NCBI RefSeq assembly: GCF_007988965.1
Contig: NZ_BJVD01000008.1
Span: 62,001 to 126,000 of the forward strand
Direction: 5' to 3'
From: Rummeliibacillus stabekisii
Lineage (GTDB): Bacteria > Bacillota > Bacilli > Bacillales_A > Planococcaceae
Length of the DNA: 64,000 nt
Shown one piece after another: positions 9,340 through 18,092 of the stretch. The notes beneath the pieces are model-generated. The model had not been told where the DNA came from and did no database searches. It saw only the letters and a program-made list of their open reading frames with translations. Numbering within the stretch: the first letter of the stretch is position 1; the number at the start of each line of letters is the position of its first letter. The position numbers were made by a program, and so were the translations under genes.

Positions 9340-10341
9340 ATGAATCGCTTGATTATCGCATTCTTACTAGCACTCTCATCTATTCAAATGGTTCTTCCTC
9401 TAAATGTATTAGCTGAAACGGAAACATCTAAAGAAGACCTGCTAAAGCAGCGAATGTCTCTTTATGTTCAATTTGAAGATATGTTGGTGCCTTGGTATTT
9501 CTTAGCTGCTATTGATCAATATGAACGTAATATTCAGGCAGTACGAAAAGATATTCCATCACGGGAAGGCGTAGTTGCCATCCGCTTTTCTGATGAATAT
9601 TGGGCAGGCCCTTTTAATCCTTTAATACAGGATAATTCACCAACTACGATTGATTATTTTGGTGGCATGGGGCTTGATGGAGATAAAGATGGTGTGGCTG
9701 ATGCTGAAAATGATATTGACATAATCTATACGATGGCCAGTTACTTAAGTCATTACGGACCATCAGAAGCCGATTTCAAAAAAGCTTTATGGGATTATTA
9801 CACCAATGAGACGATCGTCAATCAAGTCTTGGCCATTGCATCATTATATAAAAAATATCAAGATATCAATTTAGACCAGTACACTTTCCCCGTAGCGCTC
9901 GGATATAATTATACCTTCAAGGGAACCTGGGGAGCTAACCGTGGTTGGGGAGGAAGGCGTATTCATGAAGGAACAGATATCTTTGCTGACTATGGGACGC
10001 CGGTATTATCTGCTTCATATGGAGTTGTCGTCACAAAAGGATGGAACAAATTTGGTGGATGGCGAATCGGCATTCGGGATCACCATAATTCCTATCATTA
10101 CTATGCTCATCTTTCCTCCTATGCCAAAGAAATAGAAGTCGGTGATATCGTCAAACCTGGAACAATAATTGGTTATGTAGGTAGCTCAGGTTATGGAAGT
10201 GAAGGAACCTCAGGTAAGTTTCCACCGCATCTCCACTATGGTATTTATAAATTTAACGGCCGTTATGAATGGGCTTATGACCCTTACCCTTCCCTTCTAC
10301 AATGGGAAAGGACGGCGAAAGCCCAACTTAAAAAGAACTAA
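9340..10341 (+). CDS. lytH: Secreted M23 family metallopeptidase, LytH-like
   Basis: Peptidoglycan endopeptidase of 333 residues. Signal peptide or N-terminal anchor (4-25, IIAFLLALSSIQMVLPLNVLA), a ~160-residue family-specific N domain, then the LytM/M23 zinc fold: His209 and Asp213 in RIHEGTDIF, His257 in YYAHLSS, His299 in PPHLHYG. Size and the GWNKFGGWRIGIRD segment resemble B. subtilis LytH, which trims peptide side chains to single L-Ala in spore cortex; the neighbouring sporulation genes support that. The start is the ATG at 9340 with AAAGGAGG 7 nt upstream; a frame-open ATG at 9268 has no ribosome site and would bury the signal peptide. Divergent from prkA. Confidence 0.85.
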   Translation: MNRLIIAFLLALSSIQMVLPLNVLAETETSKEDLLKQRMSLYVQFEDMLVPWYFLAAIDQYERNIQAVRKDIPSREGVVAIRFSDEYWAGPFNPLIQDNSPTTIDYFGGMGLDGDKDGVADAENDIDIIYTMASYLSHYGPSEADFKKALWDYYTNETIVNQVLAIASLYKKYQDINLDQYTFPVALGYNYTFKGTWGANRGWGGRRIHEGTDIFADYGTPVLSASYGVVVTKGWNKFGGWRIGIRDHHNSYHYYAHLSSYAKEIEVGDIVKPGTIIGYVGSSGYGSEGTSGKFPPHLHYGIYKFNGRYEWAYDPYPSLLQWERTAKAQLKKN

Positions 10342-10599
10342 CGAAACCAAAGTTTGGATAAACAGAACAAAAGGAGATTTTACGAAGCTAAAAATTTGGG
10401 CTTCATAGAATCCACTTCAAAAAACGATGAATCTTATTTAAAAGTGGTGTGTAGTAGACGGCGACTCTGCGGATGAGCTATAAAGCTCCGCAGGATTGGA
10501 TTGATGGAAATTGAAGGCAAGCCTCGTAGAAAATGCCCTCTGGAACGGATCACCAAAAGTTCTTCATACTGAATGAATTCTATAGAAGAACAAAAAATA
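10342..10599. other. Gene-free spacer containing a degenerate repeat-like element
   Basis: Between the lytH-like stop and the terminator at 10600 there is no convincing gene. A 71-codon frame overlapping the end of the peptidase is a shadow. The spacer holds the GC-richer block described separately at 10443-10560. Confidence 0.6.
10443..10560. repeat. Degenerate copy of a Bacillales intergenic repeat (tentative)
   Basis: Block with CTGCGGA / TCCGCAG inverted arms (10467-10473, 10487-10493) and an inner GAGCT / AGCTC, then GGCAAGCCTCG and CCCTCTGGAACGGA. It is unlike the flanking AT-rich spacer and recalls the dispersed 'CGACTCCTGCGGGA...GCCCGCGGAAAGCG' element of many Bacillus and Lysinibacillus genomes, but with many changes. 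No second copy is visible in this window, so the assignment rests on memory. Confidence 0.35.
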
Positions 10600-10640
10600 C
10601 CGAACAAATGTGAGATTTTTTCACATTGTTCGGTTTTTTC
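10600..10640. terminator. Bidirectional terminator
   Basis: CCGAACAAATGTGA / TCACATTGTTCGG (10600-10613 with 10621-10633, one bulge) followed by TTTTTT on the plus strand; on the minus strand the stem is followed by TATTTTTTG. It ends both the lytH-like gene and the convergent gene at 10670-11035. Confidence 0.8.
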
Positions 10641-10669
10641 ATAGGCAATTCATTATTATCTTTTATCAT

Positions 10670-11035
10670 TTACAGGATATTTTGTTTTACAAACATTAAA
10701 AATTCTCTTTGCATCGAGCCAAGAGTCAATATTTTGGTGGGAATTCTAAACTTCCATGCCTGCCTCTTTAAATTGAAAGACCATAGGACTGTAAACGGAT
10801 CTTTAGTAGCATACTTTTGATCTTGGATTTCAGCTAATTCAAAAATAAGTTTATGTACTATTTTGGTGGAGAATAGATTTAGAAAAAGAACAATCATATG
10901 ATTATCATTTATCAGTAGTATAGCTCGATCGGTGATAGCTGAAAAGCCTTGAGGCGTCGCGTAACAAAGAAGCATATCTGGCTCTCTATGAGATTCAGCA
11001 AGACTTTCAAGCGATTTTTTAGTAATAAATAGCAT
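10670..11035 (-). CDS. Small protein of unknown function, PH-like fold possible
   Basis: 121 residues, not recognised by name. There is no signal peptide. Alternating hydrophobic strands (FSAITDRAILLIND, MIVLFLNLFSTK, FTVLWSFNLKRQAWKFRIP) and a C-terminal amphipathic helix (SMQREFLMFVKQN) resemble the layout of bacterial pleckstrin-like (YokE/PH-type) domains, but this is only a shape argument. The ATG has AGAGG 8-9 nt upstream, and terminators flank the gene on both sides, so it is a separate transcription unit. The coding call rests on frame length, ribosome site and terminators. Confidence 0.6.
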   Translation of the reverse strand: MLFITKKSLESLAESHREPDMLLCYATPQGFSAITDRAILLINDNHMIVLFLNLFSTKIVHKLIFELAEIQDQKYATKDPFTVLWSFNLKRQAWKFRIPTKILTLGSMQREFLMFVKQNIL

Positions 11036-11080
11036 GATGAGATACCTCTATGTATATCATATTTTTTTCAAACATTATAA

Positions 11081-11118
11081 GAAAAAAGTGAAATCGTTAG
11101 AAAGATTTCACTTTTTTC
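11081..11118. terminator. Terminator after the dab operon
   Basis: Perfect 15-bp inverted repeat GAAAAAAGTGAAATC / GATTTCACTTTTTTC (11081-11095, 11104-11118) with an 8-nt loop, 22 bp beyond the DUF2294 stop codon on the minus strand. Confidence 0.85.
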
Positions 11119-11139
11119 ACTGACAGAATTAGTGAACAA

Positions 11140-11505
11140 TTAACTTAGTTCACTTTGTAAATCGGTATGCAGCTTAAAGAGCATAATCCGCTCTCCTGTT
11201 TGTGTGCTTATATCTGTATGAAAGCTTAAAACCTCTTGGTTTGTGATCGATCTGATAATTGCCTTCAGCTCATCTATCCCAGATTCCACGAGGCTATTTC
11301 GGTGATCTTTCACCTTAAGCAATCCTTCTTTCTTTTCACAGAGAGAATATTCTGCAGGTGTCAGGATACCGCGCAGCACGACAATAATCATATCGCGCAA
11401 AATATCCGACTTAACCGAAACCGATCCGCGCCCTAAATAATTCTTTTCCCAGTGCGTTAAAGCTTTGCTGATTTCCGATTCTACCGTTCCTCTTGTTTTA
11501 TCCAT
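11140..11505 (-). CDS. DUF2294 (YbcI-like) protein
   Basis: 121-residue soluble protein of the DUF2294 family: KTRGTVESEISKALTHWEKNYLGRG at the start (helix and Gly-rich turn), DMIIVVLRGILTPAEYSL in the middle, and the hallmark SFHTDISTQTGERIMLF near the end. Biochemical role unknown. It lies 85 bp after dabA in the same direction and just before the operon terminator. From memory, the B. subtilis ndhF-ybcC-ybcD-ybcF-ybcH-ybcI region also ends in a gene of this type, so a helper role in inorganic-carbon uptake is a reasonable inference, not shown. ATG with GGGAGA upstream. Confidence 0.85.
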   Translation of the reverse strand: MDKTRGTVESEISKALTHWEKNYLGRGSVSVKSDILRDMIIVVLRGILTPAEYSLCEKKEGLLKVKDHRNSLVESGIDELKAIIRSITNQEVLSFHTDISTQTGERIMLFKLHTDLQSELS

Positions 11506-11590
11506 TTTTCAATCTCCCGCTAACCTGTTGGCATTTTAGTTACTCTGCTTCTATTTTAATAATGCGAAGGTAAGCACGTAAAGCGATAAC

Positions 11591-14191
11591 TTATGAAAAA
11601 CTATGCCATATGCCATCTGGATCGATGCATGAAAGGCGAATCCAGCCGTTCTGTAGCTTTTGGCGGAACTCCGCATTCTGTTCTAAGATTTGCTGAACCC
11701 TATACTTAGGCGCTTGCACGACCACTAATAAACGTATAGGTGCATGGTATGCCTCTTCATCAGACATCATAACAGATTGCCATGGAAGTCCAAAAAGAAG
11801 ATCGCTTGCATTACCCTGCATGACGCCAACTCCCGCAGTAATTGTCTGTGTCGCTTTATTGCCGCTGCCATAATAATGCGGAGCTACTGTAGACGCATAA
11901 TATTGTAAATTAATCCATTGTGCTACTAGAGCAGGGCCTGCAATGATACTAGCCAGTATATCGCCTGTTGGATCTAACTGCCACTGATAATTTTGAAGAA
12001 ATACTCTTCCCTCTAGGTCACAATCTTCCGTTAAGGTCCGTTCGCCGATTATAAATCCAGCATTCCGCGCTAACCCCCATTCCGGGCGCACCTCGCTCCA
12101 ATCGTCAGCGAAACGGCGTACCTCCTCTTCCGGATCTGGGCAATCAGGGTGGAGTGTCGGAAGCTGAGCAAGTCTTTCAGCGTTTACACTCTTACGCACA
12201 GTTGGAAGAGCCCCTTGAATAAGCTCGAATGAATTTTTTGCAGCTACCGGTAATACTGGCAGATACGTAAATTTCAACTCATCCAACGAAGTAATATGCT
12301 CAGCCGCTGCAAAAACAGTATCTTCTGGTATGTGAATGCCTTCTTTTGCAAGGGTCTCACGAACATTAGACAGATTACATAATGTCGCCAACACACGTGC
12401 ATTAAATTGGCTTGATGCTCCTCCACATGCCCCGCAATCAAGAGCGGATGCATAGGGGTTGTTTCGACTTTGGCTTCCATGACCGCAAATAACAACCAAT
12501 GGGGCAAAGTTCTCTGTCAAACTCATTGTTTGAAGGGCTTGCCGTACATAAAATACTTGTTCTTCTTCCGTAAAACCTACAGGCAATTCACCTGCTCCTT
12601 CATCTGGAGAATGAAGCGTCAATTTTGTCATTGGCTTTTTAAGCCATTTTTCGCTCATTTGCCGCATGACTTCACCAGCTTTTTGCGGGATAAAGCTTCG
12701 TGCTAATGTTTGAATACTAAGCCATGGTCCGCTGATTTCAGGCAATAGCAGGCTCGTCAGCATATTTTGTTTCATTGTTTTAAATGTTTTCCCAACGGAA
12801 TGGGCAGTATGTGCCCGCTCAATGTATTGTTCTAGCTGATCCCTGTCCGTGGATTCAAGCACTTTGTGAGAAGGCTTAAACATAATCGGCAATGAATTAT
12901 GGCTATTGGAGCTTGCAAGTTCGTTTGTTTCAATTGGCAAGCCAAAAAATCCAGCTGTCCCAAAAGTCTCGAATGGCCCGCTTCTTTCTAAATGCCTTCT
13001 GAACGTTTCAGAACGTACATCAATACAAAAAGCAAATTGTGCTGCGATTGTTTTTGCTTCTTCTATTGTTGTAGGGTTAGTCGGCAAGCATTCTTGAAGA
13101 TTTTTTTCATACGTTTTCTCCCAAGCTTCCAGCCAAAGGCGCCCTTGGACAAAGGAATCGAAGCGATTTGCGAGCATAAGGCGTGCTTTTATTTCCTCTG
13201 GTTCTAATGCTGCCCAATCCTCGAGTCTCACTCTGCCAAATTCAATCCAGCTAATAACAAGTTTTTCAATGAGTTGAACATCATCTTGCACTGGCTCTGG
13301 CAACGGAAGATATTCTTTTACGAATACATATTCTAGAGATAGCCGCATAGCCAGATATTCTAATAGCAGTGCCTCTGATTCCTCTTCACGGCTACGTATC
13401 ATACCCGCCCATCCTGGTAGTGCGAGCAGGTGAGCCTCCAAATACTCTTGCCATTCTGTTTTAGGAATATCCATATTGTGAAGCACTTCCATCAAAGCTT
13501 GCTCCGCATTTTGATTTAGTTGATCAAGTTGCCTGCGCGTTTCATGAGTAAGCGTGCGATCATATTTAGCCATTTGGCGCCATGCTGCATAAAATCCTGC
13601 CTCTTTATTGGGCATGGACCACACCGCAAGTGATTCATCCAAATATAATTTACACCATTTAATCACATGTAGATTTACATTTTCTACAAGAGATTCGTTT
13701 CCTGGTTGTTGCACACGTTGACTCATTGTTAAGATGGAATGTTTATTTTTAGTGGGTGAAAAGTATTTACTATACCAAAGTGCAGCAGTCTTTGCGCCAG
13801 GCAATTCTCTTGTAGTGAAGGAATTTGATTCTTGTTGTAATACATTACGGCAATATTCTTTCGCGAGTTCTCTAGGCAAGCATATCAACTGCTCATCAAG
13901 CCATGCATTCAACCCATCTTCTAAGATGGCCAAATCAATTTCTCCCTTACGAGCAGCAGAGGAGACGATGGCATGATTAGGATACATGTCAATGTCACCC
14001 GTCTCCTTCAGCCTTTTTGCCACTTGGTCAAAAGTCTGGTGCTCGAGTCCCGCCCAAGGGCTTCTTGCTGCAAAGTTATTAATATCGCCGAGGGGCACAA
14101 TGACCTCGCTCGCTTTTTTTACAATCTCTTGAAGCGAGCGATCGTTCGGTTTAAATCCCTCATCATAGTGAAGTGTTGACGCCGTACTCAT
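11591..14191 (-). CDS. dabA: DabA, inorganic carbon transporter subunit (DUF2309/YbcC)
   Basis: Peripheral, zinc-dependent beta-carbonic-anhydrase-like subunit of the DAB complex, which is thought to hydrate CO2 to bicarbonate vectorially at the cytoplasmic face using an ion gradient. 866 residues. The metal site expected from studied DabA proteins is intact: Cys389 and Asp391 in FCIDVRSE, His571 in CGHGSQSRNNPYASALDCGACGG and Cys586 in the same block. Other family blocks: AARSPWAGLE near 42-50, GTAGFFGLPI near 411, TITAGVGVMQGN near 783. It overlaps dabB by four bases (ATGA), so translation is coupled. This complex gives bicarbonate to carboxylases in heterotrophs growing at low CO2. Confidence 0.93.
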   Translation of the reverse strand: MSTASTLHYDEGFKPNDRSLQEIVKKASEVIVPLGDINNFAARSPWAGLEHQTFDQVAKRLKETGDIDMYPNHAIVSSAARKGEIDLAILEDGLNAWLDEQLICLPRELAKEYCRNVLQQESNSFTTRELPGAKTAALWYSKYFSPTKNKHSILTMSQRVQQPGNESLVENVNLHVIKWCKLYLDESLAVWSMPNKEAGFYAAWRQMAKYDRTLTHETRRQLDQLNQNAEQALMEVLHNMDIPKTEWQEYLEAHLLALPGWAGMIRSREEESEALLLEYLAMRLSLEYVFVKEYLPLPEPVQDDVQLIEKLVISWIEFGRVRLEDWAALEPEEIKARLMLANRFDSFVQGRLWLEAWEKTYEKNLQECLPTNPTTIEEAKTIAAQFAFCIDVRSETFRRHLERSGPFETFGTAGFFGLPIETNELASSNSHNSLPIMFKPSHKVLESTDRDQLEQYIERAHTAHSVGKTFKTMKQNMLTSLLLPEISGPWLSIQTLARSFIPQKAGEVMRQMSEKWLKKPMTKLTLHSPDEGAGELPVGFTEEEQVFYVRQALQTMSLTENFAPLVVICGHGSQSRNNPYASALDCGACGGASSQFNARVLATLCNLSNVRETLAKEGIHIPEDTVFAAAEHITSLDELKFTYLPVLPVAAKNSFELIQGALPTVRKSVNAERLAQLPTLHPDCPDPEEEVRRFADDWSEVRPEWGLARNAGFIIGERTLTEDCDLEGRVFLQNYQWQLDPTGDILASIIAGPALVAQWINLQYYASTVAPHYYGSGNKATQTITAGVGVMQGNASDLLFGLPWQSVMMSDEEAYHAPIRLLVVVQAPKYRVQQILEQNAEFRQKLQNGWIRLSCIDPDGIWHSFS

Positions 14192-15699
14192 TGATAATTC
14201 CCCTCCTTCGTTAATAATTGTGCAAGATAGTTTGGATGGCTTTCCGCGAGACGTTTTTTAGGTTCTCCAAGCCGAACTAGCCATAGATAAAGCGCAAAGG
14301 ATACTTTATTATTCCTTCGAATCAGCCAAGTTCCACATACAATCGCAGCTAGTAAAACAACTAAAACAATAATCGATAGTATAAACGGCTGATGGAAATC
14401 GCTGTCGATGGTCCCCTGCAAAATGTTGTAAAACAGTGTATGAACGACTTTAAAAACAAGTCCACCTGCAACTAATAAGAAGAAACCTGCGATTTTTCCA
14501 GTAGCAGTAGGGTGTGCCGCTACCAGCTGTGCCCATGCAAGGGCAATCGACCAGCCGAGTAGAAGAGCACTAATCAGTTGATAGCCTTCTCCTTTAGCTG
14601 TCAGCCAAAGCCCTAATCCTATAAGTGTTCCAAGCGCACCACCTGCAACTGTCCATATAACAGAAGCTGCTTGGTCCTTAGAAGTAACAGGCGCTTTTGC
14701 CTTGGCAGCTGAACCTGCTTGCAAGAAAAGAGTAGATTTAAACAAACCATGCAATACTGCATGTGTAATAGCTGCAAGATAGGCGCCTAGTGCACATTGC
14801 ACCAGCATAAAACCCATTTGTGCTATTGTTGATCCCACCAACTGCCGTTTATAATCCACTTGCACAAGCATAATGCCTGTGCCGATTAAGACAGAAAGAC
14901 CTGCAATAACAAGTAAAATTATCTGCGCCAAGTCCCCATTAAACAATGGAGAAAAACGAGCAAGCATAATACTTCCCGCATTAACAATCCCAGCATGCAT
15001 AACAGCTGAAATAGGAGTTGGTGTAACAACAGAATCAAGTAGCCAACGATGTGTTGGCCATTGAGCAGCAGGAATGAGCGCTGAAACAAGAAGCAATAAA
15101 TTAATTCCTGTCTTTTCATAACCAGATAACAAACCTAATGTATCAGGGGTCAGTATAGTTGATAAACGCCATTCGCCTGTACTGTACGCTAACCAGAATA
15201 AAGCAAGACCCAGTGCCAGCAAACTAGCTAATAGATAGCCGCGGGATACTTTTGCAGCATGCTGCGCTACCTTCCATTCCTTCCTTAATCCGATTAAGAC
15301 AGTTAAACAAAATAGTGTTAGCCCCCATCCAATAAATAAAAGGCGAACATCATCAGATAACCATGCAAGGGCATCAGCTGAAGTAGTAATAGTTAAAAGT
15401 GCAAAGTACTTGCGGTATGACTTATCGCCTAGCAAATAATGGACACAATATCGCTGAACGATTAATCCAATCGTCAAAACAAACAGAGACCAGAGCCATG
15501 ATAATGAATCAAAATGCAATACTCCTAGGAAATAATCTCCTTTAGAAAAAATAAGACCTAATAAAGCGGCAATTGGTGCTAACGCCAGCATGCCGATATG
15601 AATGCGAATGAATCGAAGCGGGACTTGCGGATGCAGGATACACAATCCGCTCCCTAGAGAAAGTCCAAGAAAAATGAGAAACAATAGTGGCCACGACAT
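14188..15699 (-). CDS. dabB: DabB, ion-translocating membrane subunit (NuoL/MrpA-like)
   Basis: Membrane partner of DabA, 503 residues, with about 12-14 hydrophobic segments and the PF00361 proton-channel family signature (HRWLLDSVVTPTPISAVMHAGIVNAGSIMLARF, HAVLHGLFKSTLFLQAGS). In complex I the same domain moves protons; here it is thought to power carbon hydration by DabA. No other complex I genes lie nearby, which argues against an NADH dehydrogenase role. ATG with AAAGGAGGG 8 nt upstream. First gene of dabB-dabA-DUF2294, preceded by a leader stem-loop that looks like a transcription terminator. Confidence 0.9.
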   Translation of the reverse strand: MSWPLLFLIFLGLSLGSGLCILHPQVPLRFIRIHIGMLALAPIAALLGLIFSKGDYFLGVLHFDSLSWLWSLFVLTIGLIVQRYCVHYLLGDKSYRKYFALLTITTSADALAWLSDDVRLLFIGWGLTLFCLTVLIGLRKEWKVAQHAAKVSRGYLLASLLALGLALFWLAYSTGEWRLSTILTPDTLGLLSGYEKTGINLLLLVSALIPAAQWPTHRWLLDSVVTPTPISAVMHAGIVNAGSIMLARFSPLFNGDLAQIILLVIAGLSVLIGTGIMLVQVDYKRQLVGSTIAQMGFMLVQCALGAYLAAITHAVLHGLFKSTLFLQAGSAAKAKAPVTSKDQAASVIWTVAGGALGTLIGLGLWLTAKGEGYQLISALLLGWSIALAWAQLVAAHPTATGKIAGFFLLVAGGLVFKVVHTLFYNILQGTIDSDFHQPFILSIIVLVVLLAAIVCGTWLIRRNNKVSFALYLWLVRLGEPKKRLAESHPNYLAQLLTKEGNYQ

Positions 15700-15721
15700 C
15701 CAAAATCCCTCCTTTTTTTAC

Positions 15722-15789
15722 ATAAAAAAACCGACAATTTCATCATTTAAAAGGCGCAAGGCACTATTAAACAAAGAAATTATCGGTTT
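15722..15789 (-). promoter_or_regulatory. Terminator-like stem-loop in the dabB leader (candidate attenuator)
   Basis: As minus-strand RNA, AAACCGAUAAUUUC (15789-15776) pairs over 14 bp, with one G-U, to GAAAUUGUCGGUUU (15741-15728) and is followed by a run of U. On the plus strand the G-U becomes an A-C mismatch, so the element is built for the minus strand. It ends only ~22 nt before the dabB ribosome site. The ~34-nt loop includes AGTGCCTTGCGCC. It could terminate the gene at 15975-17081 or act as an attenuator of the dab operon. Confidence 0.6.
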
Positions 15790-15974
15790 ACTTTTAACGA
15801 ACCCATCTTGAATGGGGATTAATCGTCTACCTTTAATATTCATTCTTCCTTTTAGAAGAATACCGTATTATAGTTTCATTTTTTCAAAAAACCATATCGC
15901 TATAGCTCTTTGCTAAAATGTTCTATAACTAACTCATTATTAGTAGCATACTATTTGTCAAAAATTCTGTCAAG

Positions 15975-17081
15975 TCAAGCCTTCATTCCAGGAATCCAAT
16001 TCGGTCTTTTTAGAGCTCCCCACATCGGGTCAGGGATCGCTAATTCTTTCTGCATAGACATATCCATTTCTGTTCTAATGGATGACGGATTTTCTTGCGC
16101 TTTTTGTACCCAATCCGGTTCAATTAATAATTCGCGGCCTAATGCCACAAGATCAACACCTGTCTCCAATGCTTTCACTGCATCATCGAAACTATAAATT
16201 GATCCTACTCCAATCAAAGCAGTCCGGCCATTGATCGTTTCTATTAACAGTTGGACACGTGTTTTTTCTTGGTCGCCAGTAAAACGATGCGGCTTCGCGA
16301 AGAATTCCATATGCGATACATGCAGATAATCCAGCCCTTCTGCAGCCAAAGCATCTACAAGTTGGATAGTATCATCCATTGTAATTCCGTTTTCTTCAGG
16401 TTCTTCAGGTGAGAAGCGATAACCAATGATAAAGGCTTCCTTAGCATGCGTTGCAGCCACTTGTTTTACCTCACGTAAAACCTCTAAAGGAAAGCGCATA
16501 CGATTTTCAATTACTCCACCATATTCATCGGTCCTTTTGTTCGTGTGGGCAGAGAAAAATTGTTGCAATAAGTATGTGTTAGCTCCATGAATCTCAACGC
16601 CATCATAGCCTGCTTCGATCGCACGACGCGTTGTTTCGCCATACGCTTTGACTGCCTCTTTTACTTCATCAGTTGTCATGGGTCTTGGTGTTGCATTGTC
16701 TGGATAAGCGACATCACTTGCACTTACGATTTCGCCATTTGGTACCTCTTCTGGAATAGAACGTCTTCCTCCGTGGAAAATTTGAAGCACTGCTTTTGCT
16801 CCTCCTGTATGAATCGCATCAGCCACGCGTTTTAGGCTAGGGATAAACTTGTCATCATATCCGGCAAACTGTCCTGGAAAACCTTTACCGTTTTCTAATA
16901 CATGCGTGCAGGCTGTCACAATCATACCGACGCCTTCTGAACGGCGTGCATAATAAGCAACCTCCGCATCAGTAACGGTTCCATCGGCATTGCCAGAGTA
17001 GTTCGTCATTGGTGCCATTACGACTCTGTTGCGCAATGCTACTCCGTTTTTCAAGGTATATTCTTCAAATAAATCTGCCAT
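15975..17081 (-). CDS. NADH:flavin oxidoreductase (old yellow enzyme family)
   Basis: FMN-dependent TIM-barrel ene-reductase, 368 residues. Visible family motifs: N-terminal ALRNRVVMAPMTNYS, the Gln-Ile-Phe-His-Gly-Gly-Arg stretch that binds FMN, EIHGANTYLLQQFFS with the substrate-binding His/Asn pair, NKRTDEYGGVIENRMRFPLEV, and ALGRELLIEPDW near the C terminus. It is closer in layout to B. subtilis YqiG than to the shorter NamA/YqjM. The true start is the ATG at 17081 (MADLFEEY), with AGGAGG 9 nt upstream; eight further residues upstream (MKNRRSIC) have no ribosome site. Monocistronic. Physiological substrate unknown; detoxification of electrophilic alkenes is the usual suggestion. Confidence 0.9.
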   Translation of the reverse strand: MADLFEEYTLKNGVALRNRVVMAPMTNYSGNADGTVTDAEVAYYARRSEGVGMIVTACTHVLENGKGFPGQFAGYDDKFIPSLKRVADAIHTGGAKAVLQIFHGGRRSIPEEVPNGEIVSASDVAYPDNATPRPMTTDEVKEAVKAYGETTRRAIEAGYDGVEIHGANTYLLQQFFSAHTNKRTDEYGGVIENRMRFPLEVLREVKQVAATHAKEAFIIGYRFSPEEPEENGITMDDTIQLVDALAAEGLDYLHVSHMEFFAKPHRFTGDQEKTRVQLLIETINGRTALIGVGSIYSFDDAVKALETGVDLVALGRELLIEPDWVQKAQENPSSIRTEMDMSMQKELAIPDPMWGALKRPNWIPGMKA

Positions 17082-17402
17082 ACATATTGACCTCCTATTT
17101 TTCATTTCTTCACTAATTTATCGTATTCTGCAAGTAATCATGTGTCAAAGAATTGAAACTTTCTGGGAAGGCCCCTCTTACTAGTTTACGTTCTCCAATA
17201 GTTTTGTGGTTACTGAAAAACCCTGATTTGTATATTTTAAAGATACTAATTTGATGTGGAGATGAAGTGGGAATAGCTGCGTTTTGCTAAGAGTAGTGGT
17301 AAGCCCTGAGTTGTCTTCGCTGATCCAACTTCAATATAGCTATTTCGTTGAAAAACAACTGCAATTCAATTTCTCCCGACCTCTTAGTCTCCTAACATGG
17401 AA
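17082..17402. other. Gene-free interval, nothing recognised
   Basis: About 320 bp between two minus-strand genes. I see no open frame with a ribosome site, no convincing terminator and no recognised RNA element; it must contain the promoter of the flavin oxidoreductase. Confidence 0.5.
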
Positions 17403-17924
17403 TTACTGATGTGTTATAATCCATTCTGCCGCTTCGCTCAAGTCATTACATACTGCATCGGCTAGTGGATCGCGTTCACCTAAATAAACTGTTTTCGCCC
17501 CTGCTTTCTTCCCCGCCATTATATCTGTATCGGTATCACCAACCATAAAGGATTTTGATAAGTCAACTTCATATTTTGTTGCTAGGTCTTCAATTAACTT
17601 GCTGTTAGGCTTCCGGCAAGCACAACCAGCTTTTGGTTTATGTGGACAATAGACTGCCTCATCCACATGGGCTCCCTGTTTCTTTAACTCCTCAATCATA
17701 TGCAAGTGGATTTTTTTCAATTCCGATTCTTTCATATATCCAAGACCTACACCGCCCTGATTGGTGACCACAAACACAAAATCAAAATAGGCATTCAATT
17801 TTTTTATGGCTTCAGGAACACCTGGCAAGAAATATAAATCTTTCGGTTTGTTCACAAACTTTACCCGCTTGGTTAGTACCTCATTAATGACCCCATCACG
17901 ATCTAAAAATACGGCTTTTTTCAT
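17403..17924 (-). CDS. HAD-IIIA phosphatase, GmhB/HisB-N-like
   Basis: 173-residue HAD hydrolase of the D,D-heptose 1,7-bisphosphate phosphatase/histidinol-phosphatase group. Motif I is FLDRDGVIN (nucleophile and acid Asp), motif II VTNQGG, a zinc loop CPHKPKAGCACRKP, and motif IV GDTDTDIMAGKKAG. No heptose pathway genes lie near and lipopolysaccharide is not expected in this group, so the substrate may be another sugar bisphosphate used in cell-wall or S-layer glycans. The ATG at 17924 (MKKAVF) is chosen over GTG 17936, which overlaps the AAAGG ribosome site. Standalone gene. Confidence 0.85.
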   Translation of the reverse strand: MKKAVFLDRDGVINEVLTKRVKFVNKPKDLYFLPGVPEAIKKLNAYFDFVFVVTNQGGVGLGYMKESELKKIHLHMIEELKKQGAHVDEAVYCPHKPKAGCACRKPNSKLIEDLATKYEVDLSKSFMVGDTDTDIMAGKKAGAKTVYLGERDPLADAVCNDLSEAAEWIITHQ

Positions 17925-18012
17925 ATATATAAGCACCTTTCTTTAGCGTTTATCTTCTTTATCATTGTCACATTTTACTAATTCTAAAACAAACATTCTT
18001 TTATGCTTAAGC

Positions 18013-18037
18013 GTTTCGATGAAAGAGATTCGGGTAT
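18013..18037 (+). promoter_or_regulatory. Sigma-B type promoter of the ysnF-like gene
   Basis: GTTTCG (18013-18018), 13-nt spacer, GGGTAT (18032-18037). This matches the sigma-B consensus GTTTaa-N12-15-GGGTAT at the key bases and the gene behind it belongs to a general-stress family, so SigB control is likely. Confidence 0.75.
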
Positions 18038-18092
18038 ATTTATGTTGTAATCGCATATCAAAAAAATGAAACAAATAATGGAGGTAATACAC

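Noticed and set aside
10193-10408. 71-codon frame overlapping the end of the lytH-like gene, ending after an AAAGGAGA
   Set aside because: Mostly inside the peptidase gene in another frame; AAAGGAGATTT at 10370 has no start codon at suitable distance leading to a meaningful ORF.
15722-15900. T-box or known riboswitch in the dabB leader
   Set aside because: No T-box AGGGTGGNACCGCG, no lysine, SAM, glycine, purine, TPP, fluoride or guanidine core found; kept only as an unnamed candidate attenuator.
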